Source: an uncultured Hungatella sp.
Lineage (GTDB): Bacteria > Bacillota > Clostridia > Lachnospirales > Lachnospiraceae
Direction: 5' to 3'
NCBI GenBank assembly: GCA_910588505.1
Contig: CAJUPQ010000056.1
Coordinates: forward strand, 1-23,182
DNA: 23,182 nt
Position numbers and translations under genes: made by a program. The notes beneath the pieces are model-generated. The model was not told where the DNA came from. It searched no databases and saw nothing but the letters and a program-made list of their open reading frames with translations. Of the stretch, positions 7,002 to 13,952 are shown in pieces (positions within the stretch are counted from its first letter, which is position 1; every line of letters begins with the position of its first letter).

Positions 7002-10000
7002 ATGGTAAAGAACAAATTTGAGATTGATTTTCTGTCGGAAAAGACCAACTATTACCTGTCAGGCAGCCCGGGTATTTATTATCCGGATTTGCAGCATAAG
7101 CAGCCGGAAAACATGTTAAAGGATATTGCCCTTTACCGGGTGGAGGAGATTTCCTTTGAGGACAAAGCGCCAAGGAAGGAGGCACTGGAAAATGTGCTCA
7201 GCGCCATGCGGATCGAAGGGGTGAATTTTATCTACCTGATCCTGGGAGACGACGAGGGCGTCCGTTTTTATTATGGGGTTTCCAGAGATTTTACCAGAGA
7301 AATGGATACGGATCTGAGCATCCATGATGTGGGGAAATATATTCTGGAGCCAAGCATCCGGGGGAACTTTAGAGGAAGCCGGGTGAAAGAGGTGAAACCC
7401 GAGGATAAGAATGATCTGATGGAGATTATTTCCGGCATGAAGTATTACAGCATGCTGGAGGGCGTTCCCGGATACACCAAGGAGGATGAAAAATTTCAGG
7501 GAGTTGACCGGCTGGTGGACGTGATGCTGGGGGATTCTTTCGGGTTTATGATCATTGCCTCCGCGGTGGATTATGACGGGATCAAGGAGATCGAAGAGAA
7601 TCTTTACAGCACCTATGCCAGGCTGGCGCCTCTGTCAAAGCAGAGCCTTCAGAGGAGCGAGTCTTTTAACCAGGGAACCAGCACCAGCGTCACTTCGGGG
7701 ACTTCCTTTACCAGAGGGGAGAACTGGTCAAAAAATCAGCAGGAGAGCGCCACGATTACGGACGGAAGCAACAGCGGGACTTCCTGGGGAGTAAATCACA
7801 GTACCACAAAAGGCTCCAGTACCAGCAGCGGGGGAAGTTCCAGCTCTTCCGGCACCTCCGAAAGCGGCCAGGAGGGCAGCAATGTGGGCGGTTCCAGAGG
7901 AAACAGCCACTCCGAGGGAACCACCAGGGGGACCAGCTCGTCGGAGGGAGGAAATACTTCACAGGGGAGCAGCGACAGCAAAAGTCAGCAGACCAGCCAG
8001 GGGGACGGGGAGTCCAGTTCCATTACAGTGGAGATGATCGACAAAAAGGCCCAGGACTGGATCAAATACCTGGATGATGTTATCATCCCACGTTTGGATT
8101 ACGGAACCGGGAAAGGGATCTTTTTGACGGCCTCTTTTCTGTTTTCCACCACAAAGGCGCAGTTGAAAAAGCTGGAAAATACGGCTATTTCCCTGTACAG
8201 CGGGGAGAAGGGCAATAAGGTGCCTTTAAAGGCCGTTTCTCTTACGCGCGACAGTCCAAGACAGATGATGCTGAGACATTTCCAGCTTCCCCTGGGGAGA
8301 TTTAAGGAACCTGTCAGCAGGCAGGAGATCATGTCCCGGTCCGCCTTGTCCCAGTTTGTGCTGTCTGACAGAGACCGGAATTTTCACCTGGGAAACTGGA
8401 TTACCACCAATGAACTGGCCATGATCGCGGGGCTGCCCCAAAAGGATGTGGTTGGCCTGGAATTAAAGGAAGAGGTGGAGTTTGGGCTTAATGTGGCGGA
8501 GACGGTCAAGGAGGAGGACAGGATTTGTCTGGGCAATCTGGTGCAGAGCGGAAATGTGATCGAAAAGCAGGTTTTCCTGGACAAAAGGAATCTGGACAAG
8601 CATCTTTTTATCTCCGGGGTGACGGGAAGCGGAAAGACTACCACGTGCCACAAGATCCTGATCGACAGCGGCCTGCCCTTTCTTGTGATAGAGCCGGCAA
8701 AGACCGAGTACCGGATACTTTCTGAAAAATATGAGGATATGCTGATTTTTACTCTGGGCAAGGACACAGTGGCGCCTTTTCGGCTTAACCCCTTTGAGTT
8801 TTTCCCTCATGAGAGCATCACGTCCAGGGTGGATATGATCCTTGCCAGCATAGAGGCGTCTTTTGATATGGAGGCAGCCATTCCTCAGCTGATCGAGTCC
8901 GCGATCTACCAGTGTTATGAGGACTGCGGGTGGAACATCGCGTCCAACCGGAATTCGATCTATGGGGCGTCGGCGTTTGATGACGGGGTATACGCGTTTC
9001 CGACTCTGGAGGATCTGGTAAACAAGGTGGATCAGGTGGTGGAGCAGCAGGGCTTTGACGACAGGCTGAAACATGACTATATCGGTTCTATTAAGGCAAG
9101 GCTTCAGGGACTGATGATCGGGGCAAAGGGTCTGATGCTGAACACCAGGAGATCTCTGGATTTTGAGGAGCTTTTGCGCAGGCGGGTGGTGCTGGAGTTT
9201 GAAGAGATACGCAGCGCTACGGAAAAATCTCTGATCATGGGGTTTGTGCTGACCAATCTGGTGGAAGCCATTAAGGCCAATTTTCAGAAAAAAGGAGCCT
9301 ATTGCCACATTACCCTGGTAGAAGAGGCCCACAGGCTTTTGAGCAAATATGTACCTGGAGACAGCCCAAACAAGAAACATGGCGTGGAAACCTTTTCCGA
9401 TATGCTGGCGGAGATCCGCAAGTACGGAGAGTCTCTGGTCATTGTGGACCAGATCCCCAATAAGCTGACGCCGGAGGTGCTGAAAAACACCAATACCAAG
9501 ATTATTCACAGGCTTTTCGCTGAGGATGATAAGAATGCCGTGGGCAACACCATTGCCTTAAGCCAGGAACAGAAGGAGTTTCTTTCCAATCTGGAGACAG
9601 GGAGGGCTGTGGTCTTTACCCAGGGATTTCACAAAGCCATCCAGGTCCGGATCGACGCGGATACCAATACCACAGGCAAAAAGCAGGCGGATGAGAGCAA
9701 ACTGCAGAAACAGGCGCTGGGGTTTTATGGAAAGAATTACAGAAAGGGCATCATAGAGGGAAGTCAGTTTTGGGAAAAGGAGCCGTCCTGGGAGGAGATG
9801 GAGCAGCTGATGGAGCTTTCCAGAGAGCCGGGTTTAAAAACCTTCCTGGCGGATTTTTGCCGGAAACCCTCCGTGGAACCTGAGAATGTCAGGATGCTGA
9901 ACGCGTATGTGACCCGATGTGAAGAGAGTCTGCTGGCCAGATATATGGTGATGTTCCATTACAAAAGCAGCCCTCATGAGGAGGAACGGAACAAAGCCGG

Positions 10001-10112
10001 GGATGGGGGAAAGCAGAGGGCATGCATCCGGTTTTTAAAACAGTATATCGAGGGAAGCATGACAGCCCGGGATATCAATGAATATAAGAGCGAATTTGCC
10101 GTAAGGAGGTAA
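7002..10112 (+). CDS. HerA/DUF87-family P-loop ATPase with Ser/Gly/Thr-rich insert
   Basis: HerA/FtsK-type ATPases form hexameric rings that pump DNA or other polymers. Walker A is GVTGSGKT (539-546), followed by PFLVIEPAKTEY, typical of DUF87 proteins. Walker B is TLVEEAH (771-777). The segments SLVIVDQIPNKL and LETGRAVVFTQGFHKAIQVRI are the sensor and late-strand motifs of this group, so the catalytic core looks complete. Residues 1-218 are a globular domain I do not recognise. Residues 219-340 are low complexity. The last 130 residues are helical and may bind a partner. The gene starts 15 nt after the Hsp70 gene, and the small Gly/Ala-rich gene starts 6 nt after its end, so all three are co-transcribed. 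Whether it moves DNA, RNA or protein cannot be told; there is no nuclease partner such as NurA beside it. Confidence 0.9.
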   Translation: MVKNKFEIDFLSEKTNYYLSGSPGIYYPDLQHKQPENMLKDIALYRVEEISFEDKAPRKEALENVLSAMRIEGVNFIYLILGDDEGVRFYYGVSRDFTREMDTDLSIHDVGKYILEPSIRGNFRGSRVKEVKPEDKNDLMEIISGMKYYSMLEGVPGYTKEDEKFQGVDRLVDVMLGDSFGFMIIASAVDYDGIKEIEENLYSTYARLAPLSKQSLQRSESFNQGTSTSVTSGTSFTRGENWSKNQQESATITDGSNSGTSWGVNHSTTKGSSTSSGGSSSSSGTSESGQEGSNVGGSRGNSHSEGTTRGTSSSEGGNTSQGSSDSKSQQTSQGDGESSSITVEMIDKKAQDWIKYLDDVIIPRLDYGTGKGIFLTASFLFSTTKAQLKKLENTAISLYSGEKGNKVPLKAVSLTRDSPRQMMLRHFQLPLGRFKEPVSRQEIMSRSALSQFVLSDRDRNFHLGNWITTNELAMIAGLPQKDVVGLELKEEVEFGLNVAETVKEEDRICLGNLVQSGNVIEKQVFLDKRNLDKHLFISGVTGSGKTTTCHKILIDSGLPFLVIEPAKTEYRILSEKYEDMLIFTLGKDTVAPFRLNPFEFFPHESITSRVDMILASIEASFDMEAAIPQLIESAIYQCYEDCGWNIASNRNSIYGASAFDDGVYAFPTLEDLVNKVDQVVEQQGFDDRLKHDYIGSIKARLQGLMIGAKGLMLNTRRSLDFEELLRRRVVLEFEEIRSATEKSLIMGFVLTNLVEAIKANFQKKGAYCHITLVEEAHRLLSKYVPGDSPNKKHGVETFSDMLAEIRKYGESLVIVDQIPNKLTPEVLKNTNTKIIHRLFAEDDKNAVGNTIALSQEQKEFLSNLETGRAVVFTQGFHKAIQVRIDADTNTTGKKQADESKLQKQALGFYGKNYRKGIIEGSQFWEKEPSWEEMEQLMELSREPGLKTFLADFCRKPSVEPENVRMLNAYVTRCEESLLARYMVMFHYKSSPHEEERNKAGDGGKQRACIRFLKQYIEGSMTARDINEYKSEFAVRR
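7656..8021 (+). repeat. Region encoding Ser/Gly/Thr-rich low-complexity insert
   Basis: About 122 codons of the HerA-like gene (residues 219-340) encode almost only Ser, Gly, Thr, Gln, Asn and Glu, with irregular GTS/GSS/SQG units and no exact repeat. It lies between the N-terminal domain and the ATPase core. The DNA uses mixed serine codons (agc, tcc, agt), so it is not a simple microsatellite and has probably been kept by selection as a flexible linker. Confidence 0.85.
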
Positions 10113-10118
10113 CGGGGT

Positions 10119-10850
10119 ATGGGATTATTTAGCGGTTTGGCAGGAGCGATAAGTTCGGTGGGAAGCGCCATCTGTTCAGGGATAAGTTCCGTGTGTTCTG
10201 CCGTTGGCGGCGCGCTGTTTACAGGCTCCGGCGGGATAGCGGCTCTGGCCACAGCCATCATCGGGCCTGTGGTAGCGTCGCCGGAGGTGGCTTTGATCAT
10301 GGTGGCGATCCAGGCGGTGGCATCCATCGTCTGCGCCATAGCGGAGTCTGTGGGGCTTAAGGACAAGAACGAGACGCCGGAGGAACTGGGGGTGAAGGCC
10401 CAGCAGGCGGAGAAGAAACCGGAAGATTTTGACAGTACGCAGAAGTACATCGAATATCTGCGCAATGAGGTGGAACTTGACAAAAAGCAGATCGAGAAGC
10501 TGTCCCAGGAGGAAAAAGCAGGATACGCGGCTGTGGGAACAAGTCTCTACATCAAGGGCATCGAAGAGCAGTATGGAATAAAAGCCCCGGGGGAATTTTG
10601 GCGGACGGCAGCGGATCTGGAGCTTGGCAGCGAGGACGTGAAAAAATATATGGAAACATTTAAGGAACACGGCATCAAGGATATGGCGGATATGAACGAT
10701 TACCTTAAGGGTTTTGCCCCTGCCAGCGGCGTCCAGCCAAGGCAGGTGTCCGACTGTATTATCGAGGGACTGAAAAAGATCTATCCGGAGATGGGGGAAG
10801 AGGGGCTTTACGAAAAACTAAACGAGATGTCCCTGAAGGTTTCCCAGTAA
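10119..10850 (+). CDS. Small protein with Gly/Ala/Ser-rich hydrophobic N-terminus
   Basis: I do not recognise this 243-aa protein. The start has an excellent ribosome site (AAGGAGG at 10103-10109). Residues 1-80 are glycine-, alanine- and serine-rich and hydrophobic: first a glycine-zipper-like stretch (LFSGLAGAISSVGSAICSG), then two candidate helices around 38-54 and 57-80 separated by a proline. This resembles membrane-inserting hairpins of pore formers, bacteriocin-like peptides or holins, but there is no cleavable signal. Residues 81-243 are soluble, helical and charged. It is directly downstream of the HerA-like ATPase and probably translated from the same message, which makes it a candidate partner or cargo of that ring. 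A toxic effector, a membrane anchor and a structural subunit all remain possible. Confidence 0.85.
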   Translation: MGLFSGLAGAISSVGSAICSGISSVCSAVGGALFTGSGGIAALATAIIGPVVASPEVALIMVAIQAVASIVCAIAESVGLKDKNETPEELGVKAQQAEKKPEDFDSTQKYIEYLRNEVELDKKQIEKLSQEEKAGYAAVGTSLYIKGIEEQYGIKAPGEFWRTAADLELGSEDVKKYMETFKEHGIKDMADMNDYLKGFAPASGVQPRQVSDCIIEGLKKIYPEMGEEGLYEKLNEMSLKVSQ

Positions 10851-10908
10851 ACCGTTATGCGCCCGGCAGCGGACGCGCAAAGCAAAAGAGTTGACACTGA
10901 AATTGGCG

Positions 10909-10938
10909 AGAGGAGGAGGCCGCGGCGGGGAAGCGGCC
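10909..10938 (+). promoter_or_regulatory. Ribosome site followed by a GC-rich hairpin before the start codon
   Basis: A GAGGAGGAGG-type ribosome site ends at about 10919, too far (26 nt) from ATG 10946 for normal initiation. Between them GGCCGC (10918-10923) and GCGGCC (10933-10938) can form a strong 6-bp stem that partly overlaps the site. Folding would either hide the ribosome site or shorten its effective distance to the start. A TTGACA box at 10891-10896 lies upstream but I see no matching -10 box. Confidence 0.4.
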
Positions 10939-10945
10939 TGGAAGA

Positions 10946-11452
10946 ATGGTATATCGGTATTTGATGGTTTTTGAAGAGGGACAGGTTACGGTTGCTGAAT
11001 ACAGCGCGAGTACCAGAGAGAAGATTCGCTATGTGACGAATCAGGGGGAGAGAGCCTTTCCAGTCAGCGAAGATTTCTGGACATGGTGGAAAAACGCGGT
11101 ATCCTATCTGGAAGGGGAGCCAGTGGATTTCTGTTTTCTGTATGACAGGGACTATAAGGTTCTGCGCCATGGCCTTGTGATGTCATCGGATACCTGCTGG
11201 AATGAAAAGATCGTTGAATCTTTTGTTAATGAGATGATGGATTGTCCACAGGTAATCTTGACTTTGGATGACGGAAGAAAAAGGACGATCACAAAGAGAA
11301 GAAAGGTATTTTCGGAGAGACAGGATAAGAAGTTTTTCACGAATGTGAGTTTTGACTGGAAAGAGGATGTGGGATGTGTGAAAGAAACGGAGGTTTCTCC
11401 TCTTGCCAGGTTTTGCAGAGAGAAGCTGGTAGAGAGAGGAAAGTCTTTTTAA
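10946..11452 (+). CDS. Uncharacterised 168-aa protein
   Basis: I do not recognise this protein. It is predicted soluble, with an N-terminal beta-rich half (MVYRYLMVFEEGQVTVAEYS), an aromatic segment (EDFWTWWKNAVSYLEG) and a basic segment (GRKRTITKRRKVFSERQDKK) near residues 110-130, then a short C-terminal helix. The only ribosome site near the start is a weak GGAAGA; ATG 10964 (residue 7) is an alternative start. It sits 95 nt after the Gly/Ala-rich gene, in the same direction, behind a GC-rich hairpin, so its translation may be set apart from the genes before it. There is no evidence for enzymatic activity. Confidence 0.75.
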   Translation: MVYRYLMVFEEGQVTVAEYSASTREKIRYVTNQGERAFPVSEDFWTWWKNAVSYLEGEPVDFCFLYDRDYKVLRHGLVMSSDTCWNEKIVESFVNEMMDCPQVILTLDDGRKRTITKRRKVFSERQDKKFFTNVSFDWKEDVGCVKETEVSPLARFCREKLVERGKSF

Positions 11453-11468
11453 TGTTATAGAAGTCAAA

Positions 11469-11499
11469 TTTACAAACTTATCCCCCCAGGCAGTATGAT
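11469..11499 (+). promoter_or_regulatory. Possible weak promoter before the YARHG gene
   Basis: TTTACA (11469-11474) and TATGAT (11494-11499) resemble vegetative boxes, but the 19-bp spacing is long. They lie in the 92-nt gap before the YARHG gene, which could therefore have some expression of its own. Confidence 0.25.
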
Positions 11500-11544
11500 A
11501 GAACAGTGGGAAAATGAAAAATATGCCTGAAAAGGGGGAACTGT

Positions 11545-13035
11545 ATGGAAAAGTATACACTGCTGTTCTTGGGAACCGGGATTGTCTATGCGATAGCCGC
11601 GATCGGACGCAGGGTCGCCAATATCATGGTGAAGGATGACCCGGATCCCGCTAAGATCAAACGGACAAAAACCATCGGATGGATCCTGGAGAAACTGTCT
11701 GCAGCGGCGGTGGTCTTAGGGGCTGTCTATATAGGCGTGGATCACATGGCCCCCCAATCCTATATAGATACGCTGAAAAGCTGCGTATTTACAGGAACCA
11801 CAGATACGGTGGGCAATGTATTCGGTGATTTTTACGGAAAGCTGGAGTGGGAGGTAAAGGATCCGGCCTCAAAGGAGAAGAATCACAAGTACATCATCAT
11901 GACCGGCCAGTGCTACCGGGAAGCGGCTATGGTAAACGGGAAAGAACTGGTGGATGTGGAAATCGTATTTGACGCCCGAAAGACCATGGATGACTATTAT
12001 CAGTTCAGCAGGCTTTACGGCCTGGTAAATGGAACTATGTTAAGCGATGAGGAGTTTTCGGCGCTGATTGAAGATACTTATGGCTCCAACCTGGATATAA
12101 CCAATATGTTTGACGACGGCATAAGCGCCGGGTTATCTGCGTTTGCGGACTTTTACATATCAGATATGAACAAAAGGCTGTTCAGCGGAAAATATATCAG
12201 CTACTACGATGACCAGGATGAGGGCAGTGGGGAAATGGCAGCAGCGGAAACTACAGAAGGGTCGAGAAGCAAGTTTGGCGATCAGGCGGCCCAGGCGCAG
12301 CGGGCAATGCAGACCCAGGAAGAAGAATCCTACTATGAGCCGGAGGATGTGTACGAGGAATGGGATCAGCCATGGGAAGATTATGCTTACTTGGAAGATT
12401 CCGCGTCTTACGAGGATTTTGGCAGCAGTCAGGAATACCTGCTGCCGGACAGTGACACCCGCCTGCTTACGGACGCAGATGTAAGCGGATTATCTCCAGA
12501 GGAGCTTCGGATCGCCAAGAATGAGATCTACGCCAGACATGGACGTATGTTTACATCAGAGGATTTGAAGGAGCATTTTGAGTCAAAATCCTGGTATCAG
12601 GGCAGCGTGCCGGCGGAGGCGTTCAGTGAAAGTGTATTTAGCCAGACTGAGAAGGATAATATTACATTTATCCAGAAGTACATAGACGATCCTTCTCGTG
12701 TGGCGGCGGATACGGGTTACAAGGAGAGGGGACTGGCGATCAATGATTCTCATGCGATCCCGCAGATCCCGGGGATTTACCACTATTATTCCGACACGTC
12801 AGATAAAAACCGTATGAGTATGGAACTGGATGTGGAGGGAGGACGGGCCTATGTGAGTTTTAATGAAGACGGCCATCAGCATATGAGGTCTCTGGAGCTT
12901 TATAATATCAATGACCAGGAGTATGTGAGTGAGTCGGGGAATGTAGGGATCTATTTTGATGATTATGGAAGGATCGCTACATATCATGACAGCGTAAGTG
13001 GAGGATTAAATGGGGATTATACATTTCTTCCATAA
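11545..13035 (+). CDS. Membrane-anchored YARHG-domain protein
   Basis: Two N-terminal hydrophobic segments (about 4-22 and 45-65) with a basic stretch between them suggest membrane anchoring. A 150-residue globular part follows, then an acidic low-complexity linker (about 222-305, rich in Glu, Gln, Tyr and Ser). A YARHG domain comes next: LTDADVSGLSPEELRIAKNE, the diagnostic YARHG at 329-333, and the W-Y line SKSWYQG. YARHG domains occur in exported or envelope proteins of Gram-positive bacteria and often lie outside the membrane. The last 95 residues look beta-rich (PGIYHYYSD, RMSMELDVEGG). It is the last gene before a strong terminator and so probably closes the Hsp70/HerA operon. It may tie the cytosolic ATPases to the envelope (inference). 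Confidence 0.85.
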   Translation: MEKYTLLFLGTGIVYAIAAIGRRVANIMVKDDPDPAKIKRTKTIGWILEKLSAAAVVLGAVYIGVDHMAPQSYIDTLKSCVFTGTTDTVGNVFGDFYGKLEWEVKDPASKEKNHKYIIMTGQCYREAAMVNGKELVDVEIVFDARKTMDDYYQFSRLYGLVNGTMLSDEEFSALIEDTYGSNLDITNMFDDGISAGLSAFADFYISDMNKRLFSGKYISYYDDQDEGSGEMAAAETTEGSRSKFGDQAAQAQRAMQTQEEESYYEPEDVYEEWDQPWEDYAYLEDSASYEDFGSSQEYLLPDSDTRLLTDADVSGLSPEELRIAKNEIYARHGRMFTSEDLKEHFESKSWYQGSVPAEAFSESVFSQTEKDNITFIQKYIDDPSRVAADTGYKERGLAINDSHAIPQIPGIYHYYSDTSDKNRMSMELDVEGGRAYVSFNEDGHQHMRSLELYNINDQEYVSESGNVGIYFDDYGRIATYHDSVSGGLNGDYTFLP

Positions 13036-13057
13036 AGAAAGGCGATCCATGCGCAAG

Positions 13058-13091
13058 GCATCTGTTCCGGGTGGAGGGACAGATGCTTTTT
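13058..13091 (+). terminator. Rho-independent terminator closing the Hsp70/HerA locus
   Basis: The left arm 13058-13068 (GCATCTGTTCC) pairs with 13076-13086 (GGGACAGATGC), an 11-bp stem with one G-U pair and a 7-nt loop, followed at once by five T. It lies 23 nt after the YARHG stop codon. Confidence 0.85.
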
Positions 13092-13306
13092 AAGTGGAAG
13101 CAGTTTAGTGGGAACTGTTTGAGGTGATGACGAAGGCGTGGAATGCTTGTTTGAGTGCTTTTGCACAGACGGGTCTGGCGGTGCGGAATGGAGGGAACGT
13201 TGGGAGCGTGTAGGATGAGAGAGGATTTTGCTCTTTTAATGGAAAAGCAAGCTGTGTGCCAATGGCTGCTTTGGGGCGAGATCACGGTAACAGTATATGC
13301 GGATAT
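13092..13306. other. Intergenic stretch, no supported gene
   Basis: Two tiny overlapping + strand ORFs (13127-13213, 28 codons; 13215-13376, 53 codons) have no recognisable product and only weak ribosome sites. The second runs through the bidirectional terminator at 13307-13338. I see no other structure here. Confidence 0.4.
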
Positions 13307-13338
13307 GGAAAAAGAGTTGCGCAAACAACTCTTTTTCC
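13307..13338. terminator. Bidirectional intrinsic terminator
   Basis: A perfect 13-bp inverted repeat: GGAAAAAGAGTTG (13307-13319) and CAACTCTTTTTCC (13326-13338), with a 6-nt loop. The GAGTTG/CAACTC core is flanked by an A-tract on one side and a T-tract on the other, so it can stop transcription on both strands. It ends the candidate minus-strand RNA at 13397-13309. Confidence 0.7.
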
Positions 13339-13397
13339 TAGAAAAGCCTTATGGCCAATGTCTCTTGCGAGACTAGATAATGTATTTGTTTATCTAT
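13309..13397 (-). ncRNA. Candidate minus-strand small RNA (about 90 nt)
   Basis: A good promoter (13404-13431, minus strand) predicts a start near 13397. Reading leftwards there is no ATG. A GTCTC-GCAA-GAGAC hairpin (13360-13373) with a GNRA-type loop comes first, then a short unstructured stretch, then the bidirectional terminator ending near 13309. Promoter, folded body and terminator in about 90 nt make a plausible stand-alone RNA. The family is unknown; a type I antitoxin or an antisense regulator of the small + strand ORF at 13215-13376 are options. No expression evidence is available. Confidence 0.4.
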
Positions 13398-13630
13398 ATC
13401 TTAATTATAGCATTTTCTATGGGATAGTCAATATGAAAAATTTGCAGCTTCAAGTGATTTTTGAGCAGTTTTTCAACTGTGGCAAGACATTCTGGCGTTA
13501 ATTGTCCAATTCGTCTGCCGAGTCGGGCTTTGTCTATGGTTGTGATATCTGTTACGATAATACGGGAAGGCTCTTTCTCCAGTTTTCCGTCTGCCAGTTC
13601 AGTGGATGAAAGATGAACGCATTGTAAATC
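13394..13630 (-). pseudogene. MazF/PemK-type toxin, C-terminal remnant
   Basis: Read on the minus strand, 13630 down to the TAG at 13396-13394 encodes a line typical of the C-terminal half of MazF/PemK endoribonucleases: KEPSRIIVTDITTIDKARLG followed by RRIGQLTPE and a helix ending KNHLKL. MazF toxins cleave mRNA and are normally paired with a MazE antitoxin. The N-terminal half is missing: a TGA at 13633-13631 closes the frame, and upstream sequence (to about 13680) is open in another frame without recognisable toxin sequence. The normal MazF end at KNHLKL has lost its stop and reads on 16 codons through a promoter sequence. No antitoxin gene is visible, so this is a dead fragment. Confidence 0.65.
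13404..13431 (-). promoter_or_regulatory. Minus-strand sigma-A-type promoter
   Basis: On the minus strand TTGACT (13431-13426) and a perfect TATAAT (13409-13404) are spaced by 16 bp. It lies just beyond the natural end of the MazF remnant and points left to the candidate small RNA. Confidence 0.6.
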
Positions 13631-13900
13631 TCACAGGAGTAAGGTTTGATGGGGGGAAGTTCTTTTTCTGGGAGGAACGGAGTTTCCGGTTTTCAATGGA
13701 ATTATATTTCATATATGCCTCCGTTTGTTTTTATAGATAGGGGACAGCATATGTGTCGGAAATTGCAATGAAAGAGGATTCGAAAATGGGGATTAAAAAT
13801 TTGATTGAGAGCGCAAAGGTGATGGAGAAGACAGGCTGGAAGTGGTCTGGAAATTTGGGGATATTTATGAAAAGATTTTAGGTGAAATGTGGTGAGGATA
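13631..13900. other. Degenerate stretch without a supported gene
   Basis: The left part (13631-13680, minus strand) is open in a frame other than that of the MazF remnant. On the + strand a 37-codon ORF (13768-13881, MKEDSKMGIKNLIESAKVME at its start) ends in a TAG; a +1 reading of its tail (WKFGDIYEKILGEM) looks as protein-like as the ORF itself, so this is probably another frameshifted gene fragment that I cannot identify. Confidence 0.3.
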
Positions 13901-13909
13901 TGGTATAAT
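13901..13909 (+). promoter_or_regulatory. Extended -10 promoter of the metallophosphoesterase pseudogene
   Basis: TGGTATAAT is a perfect extended -10 element 44 nt before the ATG at 13953. There is no clear -35 box, as is usual for this promoter class. Confidence 0.45.
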
Positions 13910-13952
13910 TATGGTACCTGCCGGAAAAAGGGCATCTGGAAGGGATGATTGT

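Noticed and set aside
7555..7981. Several ORFs in other frames over the Ser/Gly-rich insert
   Set aside because: They are Pro/Arg/Leu-rich by-products of the low-complexity coding sequence.
7656..8021. Tandem DNA repeat or CRISPR-like array
   Set aside because: The similarity is at amino-acid composition only; no DNA unit repeats exactly and there are no spacers.
8463..9509. 348-codon minus-strand ORF opposite the HerA-like gene
   Set aside because: It lies wholly antisense to the conserved ATPase core, has no domain signs and reads like a reverse-strand shadow of a GC-rich gene.
10858..10879. Terminator after the Gly/Ala-rich gene
   Set aside because: The TGCGC/GCGCA stem is only 5 bp with a 12-nt loop and no T-run.
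13127..13213. 28-codon ORF after the terminator
   Set aside because: Too short, no family, and a poorly spaced ribosome site.
13215..13376. 53-codon + strand ORF (MREDFALLMEKQ...)
   Set aside because: No good ribosome site, no recognisable family, and it runs through a strong bidirectional terminator. Kept only as a possible partner of the minus-strand RNA.
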